From the NCBI GenBank assembly GCA_002344075.1, contig DDTM01000021.1, positions 14,948-78,947 of the forward strand: a stretch of DNA of 64,000 bases, written 5' to 3'. This document shows, in pieces, positions 43,204 through 53,300 of the stretch. The number at the start of each line of letters is the position of its first letter. Position 1 is the first letter of the stretch. The position numbers and the translations under genes were made by a program. This DNA is from Bacteroidetes bacterium UBA2364 (lineage in GTDB: Bacteria; Bacteroidota; Rhodothermia; Rhodothermales; UBA2364). Under the pieces are notes generated by a model that did not search any database, was not told the DNA's origin, and saw nothing but the letters and a program-made list of their open reading frames with translations.

Positions 43204-44226
43204 ATGACTCATCAAAACGAACGGCATTGCCTCATAACAGGCGGTGCGGGCTTTATTGGTTCGCACCTTGCCGAGGCTTTACTTAAAGAAGGTTGCGCTG
43301 TTACAGTTGTGGACAACTTGACAACCGGGCGCCAAGCCAATTTAGCAAAAGCACTTTCGCATCCCAATTTTCGATTTGTAAAATTAGATGTTGCCAATCG
43401 TGAATTAATGGCCCCTTTGGTTGCCCAAAGCACCGAAGTATATCATTTGGCTTCGTATGTTGGGGTTCGCCTTGCTGCATACCCCTCCAGTTCCCATATT
43501 CTCAATAACTTACGGGCAATAGATAACATGCTGGACCTGGTCACCCATTACCGGACCAAGTTCCAACTTAGTTCTACCTCCGAGGTATATGGCAAGGCAA
43601 TGGACGTGCAAAATGGTCAGGTTACAAGCCTGAAAGAAGATACGGATCGGATCTATGGCCCCACCAATATACACCGCTGGTCTTATTCGGGCATAAAGGC
43701 GATAGAAGAGTTTCTGACGCTCGCCAAATACCATGAAGAAGGAATAAATGCCGTTATTGTTAGGCTGTTTAATGTCGTTGGGCCACGCCAGATTGGACAA
43801 AATGGCATGGTTATTCCGCGTTTTATTCAACAAGCCCTACAAGGTGAACCGATCACTGTCTATGGGGATGGCGCCCAGCAGCGGTGCTTTTCATATATTG
43901 GGGACGTGGTTAGGTGCATGATAGACCTGATGAAAACGCCCGGAGCGTCTGGCGAAATATTTAATATTGGCAACCATATTCCGGTTAGTATATTAGAATT
44001 GGCGCATAAAATTAAAGAATTTACAGGAAGTCGTTCGGAGATTGTACTCGTACCGATCGAAAAGGCGTTTGGTACTTCGTTCGAGGATGTCTTGCTGCGG
44101 ATTCCAAATGTAGATAAGCTCAAAAAACAACTGGGCTATCATCCTACAACAGGATTAGACCAAGTTTTAATAGAACTTATTGAAGAAGCTGAAAAGATGA
44201 TCCACCCATATAGCGTAAGACATTGA
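43204..44226 (+). CDS. NAD-dependent epimerase/dehydratase (extended SDR)
   Basis: 340 residues. The N-terminal Rossmann motif ITGGAGFIGSHLAEAL and LSSTSEVYGK lead to a catalytic Tyr/Lys pair in WSYSGIKAIEEF. RLFNVVGPRQIG and VYGDGAQQRCFSYIGDVVRC complete the extended SDR pattern. It could be a nucleotide-sugar 4-epimerase, dehydratase or decarboxylase; the sequence alone does not decide. It lies between a glycosyltransferase and a DegT aminotransferase, so a keto- or amino-sugar intermediate is likely. Confidence 0.9.
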   Translation: MTHQNERHCLITGGAGFIGSHLAEALLKEGCAVTVVDNLTTGRQANLAKALSHPNFRFVKLDVANRELMAPLVAQSTEVYHLASYVGVRLAAYPSSSHILNNLRAIDNMLDLVTHYRTKFQLSSTSEVYGKAMDVQNGQVTSLKEDTDRIYGPTNIHRWSYSGIKAIEEFLTLAKYHEEGINAVIVRLFNVVGPRQIGQNGMVIPRFIQQALQGEPITVYGDGAQQRCFSYIGDVVRCMIDLMKTPGASGEIFNIGNHIPVSILELAHKIKEFTGSRSEIVLVPIEKAFGTSFEDVLLRIPNVDKLKKQLGYHPTTGLDQVLIELIEEAEKMIHPYSVRH

Positions 44227-45368
44227 GCGAACAAGCCTTTATCCCCTACAGTTGCCAGCAAATCACGCAAGAGGACATAGAGGCCGTCCAAGAGGCTTTA
44301 GCATCGGCGTTTATCTCGCAAGGCCCTGTTCTGGGAAGATTCGAGGCGGACTTTGCAAAAAAGGTGGAAGCACAATTTGCCGTTGGATACAGTTCTGGAA
44401 CGGCGGCATTGCACGGTCTCTGCATGGCCGTTGGCTTAAAAGAAGGAGACGAGGTTGTCGTTCCGGCACTCACCTTTGCGGGAACTTCAAATGCCATTCT
44501 ATACACCGGAGCTAAGCCCGTATTTGCAGATATTGATCCTATATCCCTTTGCTTGGCGCCACAGTCGGTGAAGGCTTGTTTATCACCCAGAACCCGCGCT
44601 ATTCTTACCGTGGACTTTGCGGGCCATCCAAGTCCTTATCGCGAGTTACGCGAACTGGCAGACTGCCATCAGGTTCTTCTGCTCTCGGATGCCGCGCACG
44701 CACCCGGAGGGCGTTATTTGGGTAAGGCCATTGGTAGTGATTTGGCAGACATGACCGCCTTCAGTTTTAATCCCGTCAAAAATATCTCGACAGCAGAAGG
44801 GGGAATGGTAACCACCAATCATCCTGAATATGCTACCAAGTTACAAATGGCACGTACTCATGGTATGACCAGAGACGAGGATTTATTGGTTTTCCCATCG
44901 GAAGGTGGTTGGTATTATGAGCAACAGTTTTTGGGATTTAATTATAAATTAAGTGAATTGGGTGCAGCCTTGGGTGTTCAACAACTAAAAAGGCTGGATA
45001 TTTATAACAACCGAAGAAGAGAAATTGCAACACTTTATACAGAACAATTAAGTGATTTACCGCTCATACTCCCAAACGATTCCCCGAACGGATTTCACAC
45101 CCGCCACCTATATCCCATTCGATTGAGGGAGGATGCAAAAATAGAGCGGGCGAATCTTTTTAAGGAGCTACAAAGTCAAAAAATTGGGGTTCAAGTACAT
45201 TATATTCCTGTACCTTATCATCCCTATTATCGTGGATTGGGATATCAGATGGAGCAATTACCAGAAACGGAAAAATATTATCGTTCTGCAATAAGTATTC
45301 CATTACATGCAGGTCTAAAAGAAATTGAAATAGAGCGAGTTATTAGGACCATCCGTTCATGCCTTTAA
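44223..45368 (+). CDS. DegT/DnrJ/EryC1/StrS aminotransferase, PseC-like
   Basis: 381 residues. It begins at a TTG (44223), overlapping the stop of the epimerase gene by four bases; the next ATG would remove the conserved start IPYSCQQITQEDIEAVQEAL. The PLP lysine is in SFNPVKNISTAEGG, and GYSSGTAALHGLCMAVGL, DAAHAPGG and VHYIPVPYHPYYR match sugar aminotransferases of the PseC (UDP-4-amino-sugar) group. It probably installs an amino group on a 4-keto nucleotide sugar made by the epimerase gene product, which is inferred. Confidence 0.88.
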   Translation: MSEQAFIPYSCQQITQEDIEAVQEALASAFISQGPVLGRFEADFAKKVEAQFAVGYSSGTAALHGLCMAVGLKEGDEVVVPALTFAGTSNAILYTGAKPVFADIDPISLCLAPQSVKACLSPRTRAILTVDFAGHPSPYRELRELADCHQVLLLSDAAHAPGGRYLGKAIGSDLADMTAFSFNPVKNISTAEGGMVTTNHPEYATKLQMARTHGMTRDEDLLVFPSEGGWYYEQQFLGFNYKLSELGAALGVQQLKRLDIYNNRRREIATLYTEQLSDLPLILPNDSPNGFHTRHLYPIRLREDAKIERANLFKELQSQKIGVQVHYIPVPYHPYYRGLGYQMEQLPETEKYYRSAISIPLHAGLKEIEIERVIRTIRSCL

Positions 45369-46504
45369 GTTCAGAAATACGTGTTGTACACCTGACAACC
45401 GTACACCGTTTACGAGATCCACGTATTTTTTATAAACAAATCCCCACGCTCCAGTCCGCTGGATACGAGGTGTTTTTGATGGCACAACATCCACAAGATG
45501 AAGTTGTTGAAGGTGTCCAAGTAATAGGGCTAACTCCCACTCAAGGGCGTTTATCGCGGATGTTACTTTGGAAGGAGGCGTGTCAAAAAATAAAAAAACT
45601 TCGTCCACATATTGTTCATTTCCACGACCCAGAACTAATCTTACTTGCATTTTGGATTAAAAAAAGATTGAAGTGTAAGGTTGTTTATGATATTCATGAA
45701 GATTATCTTATGAAGAATAAATTTCCTGAAAATCATATAGTTCGTTTACTAGAGAAGATAGGTTTTAACATTTTTGATGCTTTAATAATTGCTAATGAGG
45801 AATATATCAATTTTTTAGGTTCATATTTTGAAAAAGTTTTTTTGGTAGATAATTTTCCTTTAATCATGCATGATGAAAACAAGAATATAAAATGTCATAA
45901 ACAAGAAAATGTAATCCGGTTACTCTATGCAGGGGTCTTAGGAAAACAACGTGGCTTGGAGTTTTTGGTGTCGCTTACCATGGAAATAAAGCGGAGGAAA
46001 TTACCATGGAAAATGGTTTGGGCAGGCATGTGCATCAATCAAACAGAGCGGGAGGCCGCCGACGAGCAAATTAAGGATGTAGTGGAGGAGGGCATTCTGG
46101 AATTGCATGGCTGGCATACCTACCTGCCTTATGATAAAATTTCAGTTGAAGTAGATCAGGCATTTGTGGGCTTGTGTTTGATGGAACCCCATGCATGGTG
46201 GCCCATTCCCACGAAGTTTTATGAGTATGCTACTTCGGGGTTACCACTCATTTGTACAGATACGCCCGTTTGGCGGGATTGGGTTGAAGCCCACAGCTTG
46301 GGGGCGGTAGTCCCATATGGCGATCCAGAAGCGGTCATTAGGTTGGTTCAAGAATGGCTGGATGATCCCAATAAATATGCTAACATATCAGAAAAAGCAG
46401 AAAAAGCCGGAAAGCAATTTACTTGGTCAACTGCCGGAGCGGTCTTGCTTGCGGCTTATCGCCGCCTTGAAGGAGAAATATCTTCGCTAAGCAACGGCCA
46501 ATAG
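45359..46504 (+). CDS. Glycosyltransferase family 4, with AT-rich middle segment
   Basis: 381 residues. Motifs include VVHLTTVHRLRDPRIFYK, VHFHDPELILLAFW (GT4 acceptor side) and YEYATSGLPLICTDTPVW (nucleotide-sugar site). It overlaps the aminotransferase gene by ten bases. Bases 45640-45910 are much richer in A and T than the rest of the locus, seen in runs of AAA, ATT and TTT codons (residues about 95-185). This could reflect recombination within the gene or variable selection on the acceptor domain. It closes the operon. Confidence 0.85.
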   Translation: MPLSSEIRVVHLTTVHRLRDPRIFYKQIPTLQSAGYEVFLMAQHPQDEVVEGVQVIGLTPTQGRLSRMLLWKEACQKIKKLRPHIVHFHDPELILLAFWIKKRLKCKVVYDIHEDYLMKNKFPENHIVRLLEKIGFNIFDALIIANEEYINFLGSYFEKVFLVDNFPLIMHDENKNIKCHKQENVIRLLYAGVLGKQRGLEFLVSLTMEIKRRKLPWKMVWAGMCINQTEREAADEQIKDVVEEGILELHGWHTYLPYDKISVEVDQAFVGLCLMEPHAWWPIPTKFYEYATSGLPLICTDTPVWRDWVEAHSLGAVVPYGDPEAVIRLVQEWLDDPNKYANISEKAEKAGKQFTWSTAGAVLLAAYRRLEGEISSLSNGQ

Positions 46505-46740
46505 GGCATCTTGATGTAACATTTGTGAGATTCTATTAATTTTTAGGGGCCAAATCATACCAAAGATGGGCATAGCAAGGTCGTCAACACTTGCAAACAA
46601 AAGGGCTTGTTTCTGTATGCGGAAGACGTGAAATAAACAAACTACCGTAATAATGAATGAGTTGAGACTCACCTTCGAGGCCACAATTAGAACCCTATGT
46701 TCATAAAAGTGCGTGAGATTGTACTTGGTTTGGTGAATTT

Positions 46741-46775
46741 TTTTAAAAAAAGGGTGATATAATATCACCCTTTAC
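46741..46775 (-). terminator. Intrinsic terminator of the Spy-like gene
   Basis: AAAGGGTGATAT (46749-46760) and ATATCACCCTTT (46762-46773) form a near-perfect palindrome. A-rich sequence before it becomes a T-tract on the minus strand. It lies about 15 bases after the stop of the minus-strand gene. Confidence 0.85.
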
Positions 46776-46787
46776 GTAAGCAATGGA

Positions 46788-47165
46788 TTATTGTCCGCCG
46801 CGTCTTCCACCGCCTTGTCCGCGCATTTCTTGTAGCATTTCCCGATATTTGGTCATTTGTTGTTCCGTTAACACTTTGGAAAGTGCCGTATTGGTTTTTT
46901 CCCTCATTTCTTGAAAGGCTTCGCGCATCCCCGGACCCCCAAAGCCATTTTTCATGAGTGTCCAGCGCTCTAAGGCTGCATTTTTCAGAATGTTTTGGCA
47001 GGCCGTTGCTTGTTCGGGAGTTAGGGCTAAGTTGGTTTTCATTTGTTCGGCCTGTTCGAGGGCACGTTGAACCACGGTCGCGGAGTCGGGTGGGGCACCC
47101 CCACCACGTTGTGCATAGGTTATTGGTGCGAGTAAAAGCATGAATAGGAAGAGTCGTTTTTTCAT
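46788..47165 (-). CDS. Small periplasmic Spy/CpxP-like protein
   Basis: 125 residues from ATG 47165 (the longer frame to 47234 has no signal peptide). A signal peptide (MKKRLFLFMLLLAPITYAQ) precedes helices rich in Gln, Glu and Met: EQAEQMKTNLALTPEQATAC, FQEMREKTNTALSKVLTEQQ. The LTPEQ and LTEQQ motifs with Met/Arg content resemble Spy/CpxP-type periplasmic helical proteins, and the Gly/Arg-rich tail (RGQGGGRRGGQ) is odd. It is next to the alpha-2-macroglobulin gene but has its own terminator. Confidence 0.72.
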   Translation of the reverse strand: MKKRLFLFMLLLAPITYAQRGGGAPPDSATVVQRALEQAEQMKTNLALTPEQATACQNILKNAALERWTLMKNGFGGPGMREAFQEMREKTNTALSKVLTEQQMTKYREMLQEMRGQGGGRRGGQ

Positions 47166-47247
47166 CGTCGTTGTGGATTGGTGAATGTGAGACGGAGGTT
47201 GGGTAAAATACGAATAAACAAATTGTAAAATCATGTCGGAATGGTGT

Positions 47248-47282
47248 CAAAAAAAGCCGCCTATCGGGGAATAGACGGCTTT
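47248..47282 (-). terminator. Intrinsic terminator of the alpha-2-macroglobulin gene
   Basis: AAGCCGCCTAT (47254-47264) pairs with ATAGACGGCTT (47271-47281), one mismatch. The A-run at 47249-47255 is a T-tract on the minus strand. It lies 23 bases past the stop. Confidence 0.85.
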
Positions 47283-47304
47283 GAGAATCGTGATGTGGAG
47301 GTTG

Positions 47305-50300
47305 TTAGTTGCGCACTTGTACCCGCACGCCTTCGGAATGACTGGCAAATTCCGGGGCATACATACATTGTATGCTCGTGATGCCCGTCGAGAAGTCGCC
47401 TGCATGGGTTACGCGCAGGGCGTATTCAAATACATAAGTTCCCGGATTCATCCAGCCGATGAAGAAATTGGTGGCGGCATCGCGGGTGGATTCATAATAT
47501 CCCAATCCATCTTGATAGCGGTAGCCACTTATCACATTTTCCGGCTCGAATCCAGCGGCCCGCATGTCTTTCAAGTGTACGTATTCCATCGCCCGATCTA
47601 CGCGGAGTACCAGTCGCACCTTGATCCTGTCTCCGGCCTTAAGCGGGGTGTTTGTGGTGATAGGTGCAAGGGTAGGGCCGTTGGGCGTATTGCGCTCCAC
47701 CGATAGGATTCTTTCCAATTTGAGCGGGGTAGCCGCTGGTGTGATTTTATCCAACTGCTCAAAGTACTGCCAATACACCGCACCCCATGCGGCGCTTGTT
47801 CCGGTTTTATTTACCGTAATCTTGCCCATTTCAGGTTTGATTTCGGTTGCAGGAATCGTCGTTTTGAAGTACCCTGTTCCAGCTTGGGAGCGAATAGTGG
47901 GATCGGTTTGTGGATCAAGGACTTTGCTTCCTATGGTAATTTTCGCGTTTTGCTGTTGTGCCAAAAGGTCGGTTCCGCGCAGGAGTAAAGCATAAACCGC
48001 ATTGGCTGTAGCGGTTGTGGTTTTCCAATCCTGTGTTTGTTTTTGTTTGAGCAACCAGAGTTTTAGGTCTTCTACGGCTTGCGCATCATTGGCTACTTTG
48101 TGAAAAACCTCGATCATCAAGGCGTGTGTCTCGATGGGCGCTTGATACCACCAATAACCGGATTCACCCTTCCAATACATGCCCATTTCTTTGTTGTTGA
48201 TACTTCGTTCTCTTAGAGATACCACCACTTTATTCGGGACTTCGGTCTCGCCGTAGTTGTGTAGGCCAATGGCGATCATCCCTTGCATATAAGGCGACTT
48301 GGCCAACCAATGTTTTTTTGCCTGATCAAAGAAGTAGTCAAAGGCTTCTTTTTGTTTACTATTCATTTCTATGTTGCGGAAATTACCACGGGCATATAAA
48401 TGATAGATTTGGAAATAGCTCAGGTTGTCGTTTTTCAGGTTTCCATTTTGTACAATCCAAGCATAGTCTTTGCGGTTTTGTTCGTCTAAGTATTGTACGG
48501 CGCGTGCCACCATATCTTTTGCCTCGGTACTCATGGCGTCATAAACCCCCAGTTGTTTGAGGCGGGCAAAACCGGAGACGATGTGTTGTGTGACCCATTG
48601 GCTTGGCTCCATACCTTTGAACCACGGCCATGCACCATTAGAAAGTTGCATTTCGCGTAACTTTCGCATGGTTCCTTCCAATTCGCTGGCCATACGTGCG
48701 GTATCGAACAGTAATCCAATTCGTTTTTTCCGTTCTTGCTCGTCGTTTGACTGGAAGACCCACGGAGTTTCTTCTAAGAGAACCGACTTAAGCTCTTGGT
48801 TTTTTTCCAGATTTGATAGGAAGGTTTCTTTGTCGGTGGTTTGCCATTGACGGAAAATTTCCTGAATTTTAGGTTGTTTGGCCACAATATGGCTGGCAAT
48901 GGCATTGGCGTAGAATCGTGTGAAGGTTTGTTCGGCGCATTCATATGGGTACTCCATCATGTAAGGAATGGCTTGTACTGCATACCAAATGGGATTGGGC
49001 GTAAACTCTACTGTGAGCGATTGATGCCGCAACGTGGTGGAAGTGTTGTTCAGGAGTTTATTGAAAGTAAAGCGGGTTTCTCCAGCATTTCGGACGGGAA
49101 GCGGCAAAGATTCGGTGACCAACATCCGATTGGTTAGGACAGGCAAGGCGGCCTCTTCGCCATCGGTGAAAGTACCTGCTTTGGCAACCACGCGGTATGT
49201 GATGGCCGAGATGCCTTCCGGAACCTTAAGCGACCACGCGAGGAGGGCATTGCCTTGTTTTTTGGCTGTAAAGTCCACTTGAGGTTTGGAATTACCAAAT
49301 TTGGCATCAATGGGCTGATTGGTAAGTGCATCAAACAGGAAGAGCTGTGCCTGCCCATTCAAGTCTTGTTCGGAGAGGTTGTCCACTTTGGCAGTAAAAG
49401 TGATGGTGTCGTTTTCGCGGAAGAAACGGGGGGCGTTTGGTGTAACCATCAAGTCTTTTTGCGTAACCACAGACTCGCGGATTTGTCCGGTACTGAGGTC
49501 TTTGGTGTGGGCAAAACCGAGGAGATTCCACCGTGTGAGGGCTTCCGGCATGGTAAAGACCAGCACCACCTCGCCCGCCTCGTTGGTACGGAGTTGGGGC
49601 AAGAAGAAGGCGGTTTCGTTTAAATTGGTACGGGCTTTTACTTCACCAAGATCATTTTTGGGCTTTCCGCCGGAGGGTTCATTTGGTGCATTAGATTGGC
49701 CAGCGGGCGGTGGCGGTGGGGCGGCTTCATCCGCCACTTCAGCAGAGGCCATATCTCTTGCGGCCATCGAGGCCGAGGCCGGCATATGAGGGACTGCTTT
49801 GGCAAAAAATATTCCATCGCGGTTTCTACGACCGCCGCCATTGTATTCCATTTCTTCAAGTGCCCAAGTCAGTTTATACGACATCTTAATGCCTTTATCT
49901 GCCGCAAGCAAGACGGGGGTGAGTGCAGTTGTGTATTGGACATGCCAGACCCGTACTACATATGCACCTGGCTTGAGGTTACTGAATGCAAATTGGCCTT
50001 TTGCATCCGTATTGGTCGTGAATTCCGTGTTTTCGAGGCTCACGACTGCGTTTGGGATGGCTTTTTTACCTGCATTATCATAAACCATACCGGTGATGGT
50101 TCCAGCCGCTGCGGTTCCGCTCACGGCATTCATGAAGTTCGGCCAATCGGTCAGGCTGTTTTCGTCTTCAAACTGGAGTTTATCATAGGTACGTTGTGGT
50201 ACTGATTCTGCTGGATCTGTTTTCGACCAAGCGAGATGGGCTGTACCAAAGAGGGCAGTCCCCCAAGCCATTCTGGGTGCGGTGTAGTTCCAGAGGCTCA

Positions 50301-53300
50301 TCCACCATCCATGTCCTCGAAATTCATCAAGGGAGGCATCATACATAGCAGCCACCATTTCGGCAGCCACGGCCTCGCCTTTCGATCCGGTAATTCTGAG
50401 TCGCCACTCCTCTGCCTGTCCAGGATACAATTTATTTCGGAACGTCTCGAAGGCCAACTTAAGGTCTTTGTTGGAGAATGGGACATTGATGGTATGGGTT
50501 TCTGTATAAGTCCGGTTGTCGCGGATGGCCGAGAGGTGGTATCCCAAATTGCCTCTGTGTTCCTCCTTGATTGGGATAGACTTCAATACTTGCTGACCAT
50601 CTAATGTAATCACATCCGAAGAGATGATCTTGCCTTTGTGTTCTATCTCGAAAAGTACACGGGTTTTCTTGGTCGAGCCGATGAGAAATGTGGCATTTTC
50701 GCCGGGCTGCGCTGTTGTTTTGATCGGACGATGCCAGAATGGTTGCGGTAGAGCGAGTGTTTTAGCGGTTTCGTCATAGAGCGTAACGATCTGGCGTGTT
50801 TCTATGGGGCGGCCTTGTGGATCATTAGCGGTCAAAGCAATCAGGTAAGTACCCGGTTGTAGTTGTACCGATGATAGGTCTAATGGCGTATTTTTACCTG
50901 TATCAAAAGGTAAATTTACTATCACTTGATCTGTTTTCCAGTTTCGTTTTTCCAATTCGCCGCCGTATGGGTCGTTTGGAAGGAGTTTCCGAAACTCGGT
51001 CTCGGTCAGGGCTTGAACATCGGGTATATCCCCCGAAATTCTGGCTCGGAGCGTTCTATCGGGTGATTTTAGGCGAGAAATCGAAACTTGCCCAATGGTT
51101 GAGACGGCTTGTCCATTGAGGTTTTGGGTTCTGATAACGAGTTTCTTTAAGTCGTTAATAGATTGTATTTCCTGAAGATCAGCATTTAGGGTGATGGATT
51201 TGTAACCAACCCGCACATCGGTTTCGTTGCGGTGGTTTTCGCCTGTAATGTCCGTTACATTGGCCTCGATGTTATAGACAAAAATAGGCTCGGTTTTAGG
51301 GTCTTGTGTTGGATCCGGGCGGGCTTTGAAGCGAATGACAAAGTTGCCATCTGCATCGGTTTTGCCTTCGCCCTGTGCAATTTCGATAGGCGGGGCAGGG
51401 TTCCACCAATAGCGCCACCAACTCCATGGCGGCAACTCGGCGCGACGTGTAATTCGGTAAGAAACCGAGGCATCACTTAGGTTGGCTCCGGCAAAGGACT
51501 TGGCGCTAACCGTAACCGCCACTTCTTCGTCTAAGGCGGGTGTACCTTCTATGGGTTTAAACGCTACTTCAAATCGTGGACGTTTGTACTCCTCTACCGA
51601 TAGATATGTGCTGCCATGCTCGGTTTGGAGTCGGAATTGCCCTGTTAGAACGCCTGTAGGTAAAATGAATTCCCCTGAGATGGTGCCGAAAGCATTGGTG
51701 GTTTGCTTAACTTCCGACACCTTTTCGTTGTTGGCATTAAAAAGCTGAACGGTTACTTCCTGATCTGCTACAACCATCCAATTGTTCTCTTTTTTGGAGG
51801 AAATTTGGATGGCTTTGAAATACACTTTCTGACCGGGACGATAAATGCTCCGATCCGTGAAAAGGTGGGTGCGTAGAATAGTCCCTTGTTCCACAGGATT
51901 GTTCTGGTAATACGGATAATAGCGGTATTGTGCATTTTCGAATACCACTTGGCCTTGATAGGTGTAGCGCAAATAATACCGATTTTCGTAGTTAGAGCGC
52001 TCTTGTGGAATAGTGAGGTGTCCGTTTGCATCAGACTTATGGGTGCCCACCAACGTACCCGATTTGTTGTCGCGGGCAACACGGAATCGGGCGACTTCTA
52101 CACCTACAAGCGGCAAGCCAGTTGTTCGGTGCAAGAACCGAAGTTGGATATTTTTCTCGGAATCTCGGCGATTGAGGGCAATGTCCGAGACGGTGATTAA
52201 AGCGGTTCCATCACGATCCGAGGCGTCTGAAAAGTCTTCGGTTGATGAGACGAGTAGCATGTACAGTCCAGCCGGCAGTTTCGGGAAGGCTACCTCGGTG
52301 ATATGGCTTTGCATGTCGCCGTCATCCGGTAATTTCTGGCTTGCAAAGGCCGTTCCGCTTTGTTTACGGGCTTTGTTCGCGAAGCGGTTATATACCTCAT
52401 AATCTGCCTGAATGCGCATCCATTGATCGGTTGGTACGGGTACTGCCTTCAGAAAAGCCCGCTTGGCATTCATGAATGTGACACTTGCCGGAAAATACTG
52501 GTGCGGTTCTGTAAATTCCGGTAAAGTAAGTTGGATGGTGCGAGCGGTTAACTCGGATTTTAACCCTGTACAAGCCAAAGCGGCACGGCTTTTCGGGAAT
52601 TGACCGGCCACCTTATCACAAATAACCAACGCATCTTTTTTCTTCCATTTATGTGTTTGTGTCGGATCTTTGGCTTTGTATGTATTACCTTGATTTTTAT
52701 AGAGTTGTGCCAATTCCCAGTATGCTTCTGCAACGGCCTCTTGCTTATAGTTTCGAATAAGGGTATTTAGGGCACTCTCATACTGGCTGTCTTTCTCCGC
52801 CGAGACGGCGTGCAAGTACACGAACACCAGACGATTTACCTCCAAGTCTATCAATGCGGAGGGATCGTTGTTTTTAAGATGGAAGCGGGTAAGGTCTTGC
52901 CACAACCGTAGGGCATCCGCTCCAAGCGCCTCCTCGGCAAGGGGAGTTAGTTGTACGAACTTAGATGCTGGGGCAAACCATTGGGCATCGCGGATAGCAA
53001 ACCGTTCTTTCGGGTCGGATAGTCCCGCTTCTGTATTAGTAAAAAATGCAAGGGCGCGATGGGCAATAAAATCATAGAGGGTAGGGCGTGCGTTGGGATT
53101 GCCTTGCCGATAGACCACTGCATTCAGAATGCCAATTGGCAGTTGTTGTAGGGCCGTTGGATTGGCAACGGAGACCCGGAAATGGGCTTTTGCCTCATTT
53201 AGGATTTTGCGTAAGTCCCATGTTTCTATATCATTATCTTTAATACCCTCGGTAGTAGTCCGATTCATAAACCGCCACCGATTTTGCTGGTAATAATTCC

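Noticed and set aside
46487..46768. 93-codon minus-strand frame between the glycosyltransferase and the Spy-like gene
   Set aside because: It overlaps the end of the glycosyltransferase gene and a terminator, and shows no protein-like features.
46765..47250. 161-codon minus-strand frame over the Spy-like gene
   Set aside because: It is out of frame with the gene that has a signal peptide and repetitive helices, so it is a shadow.
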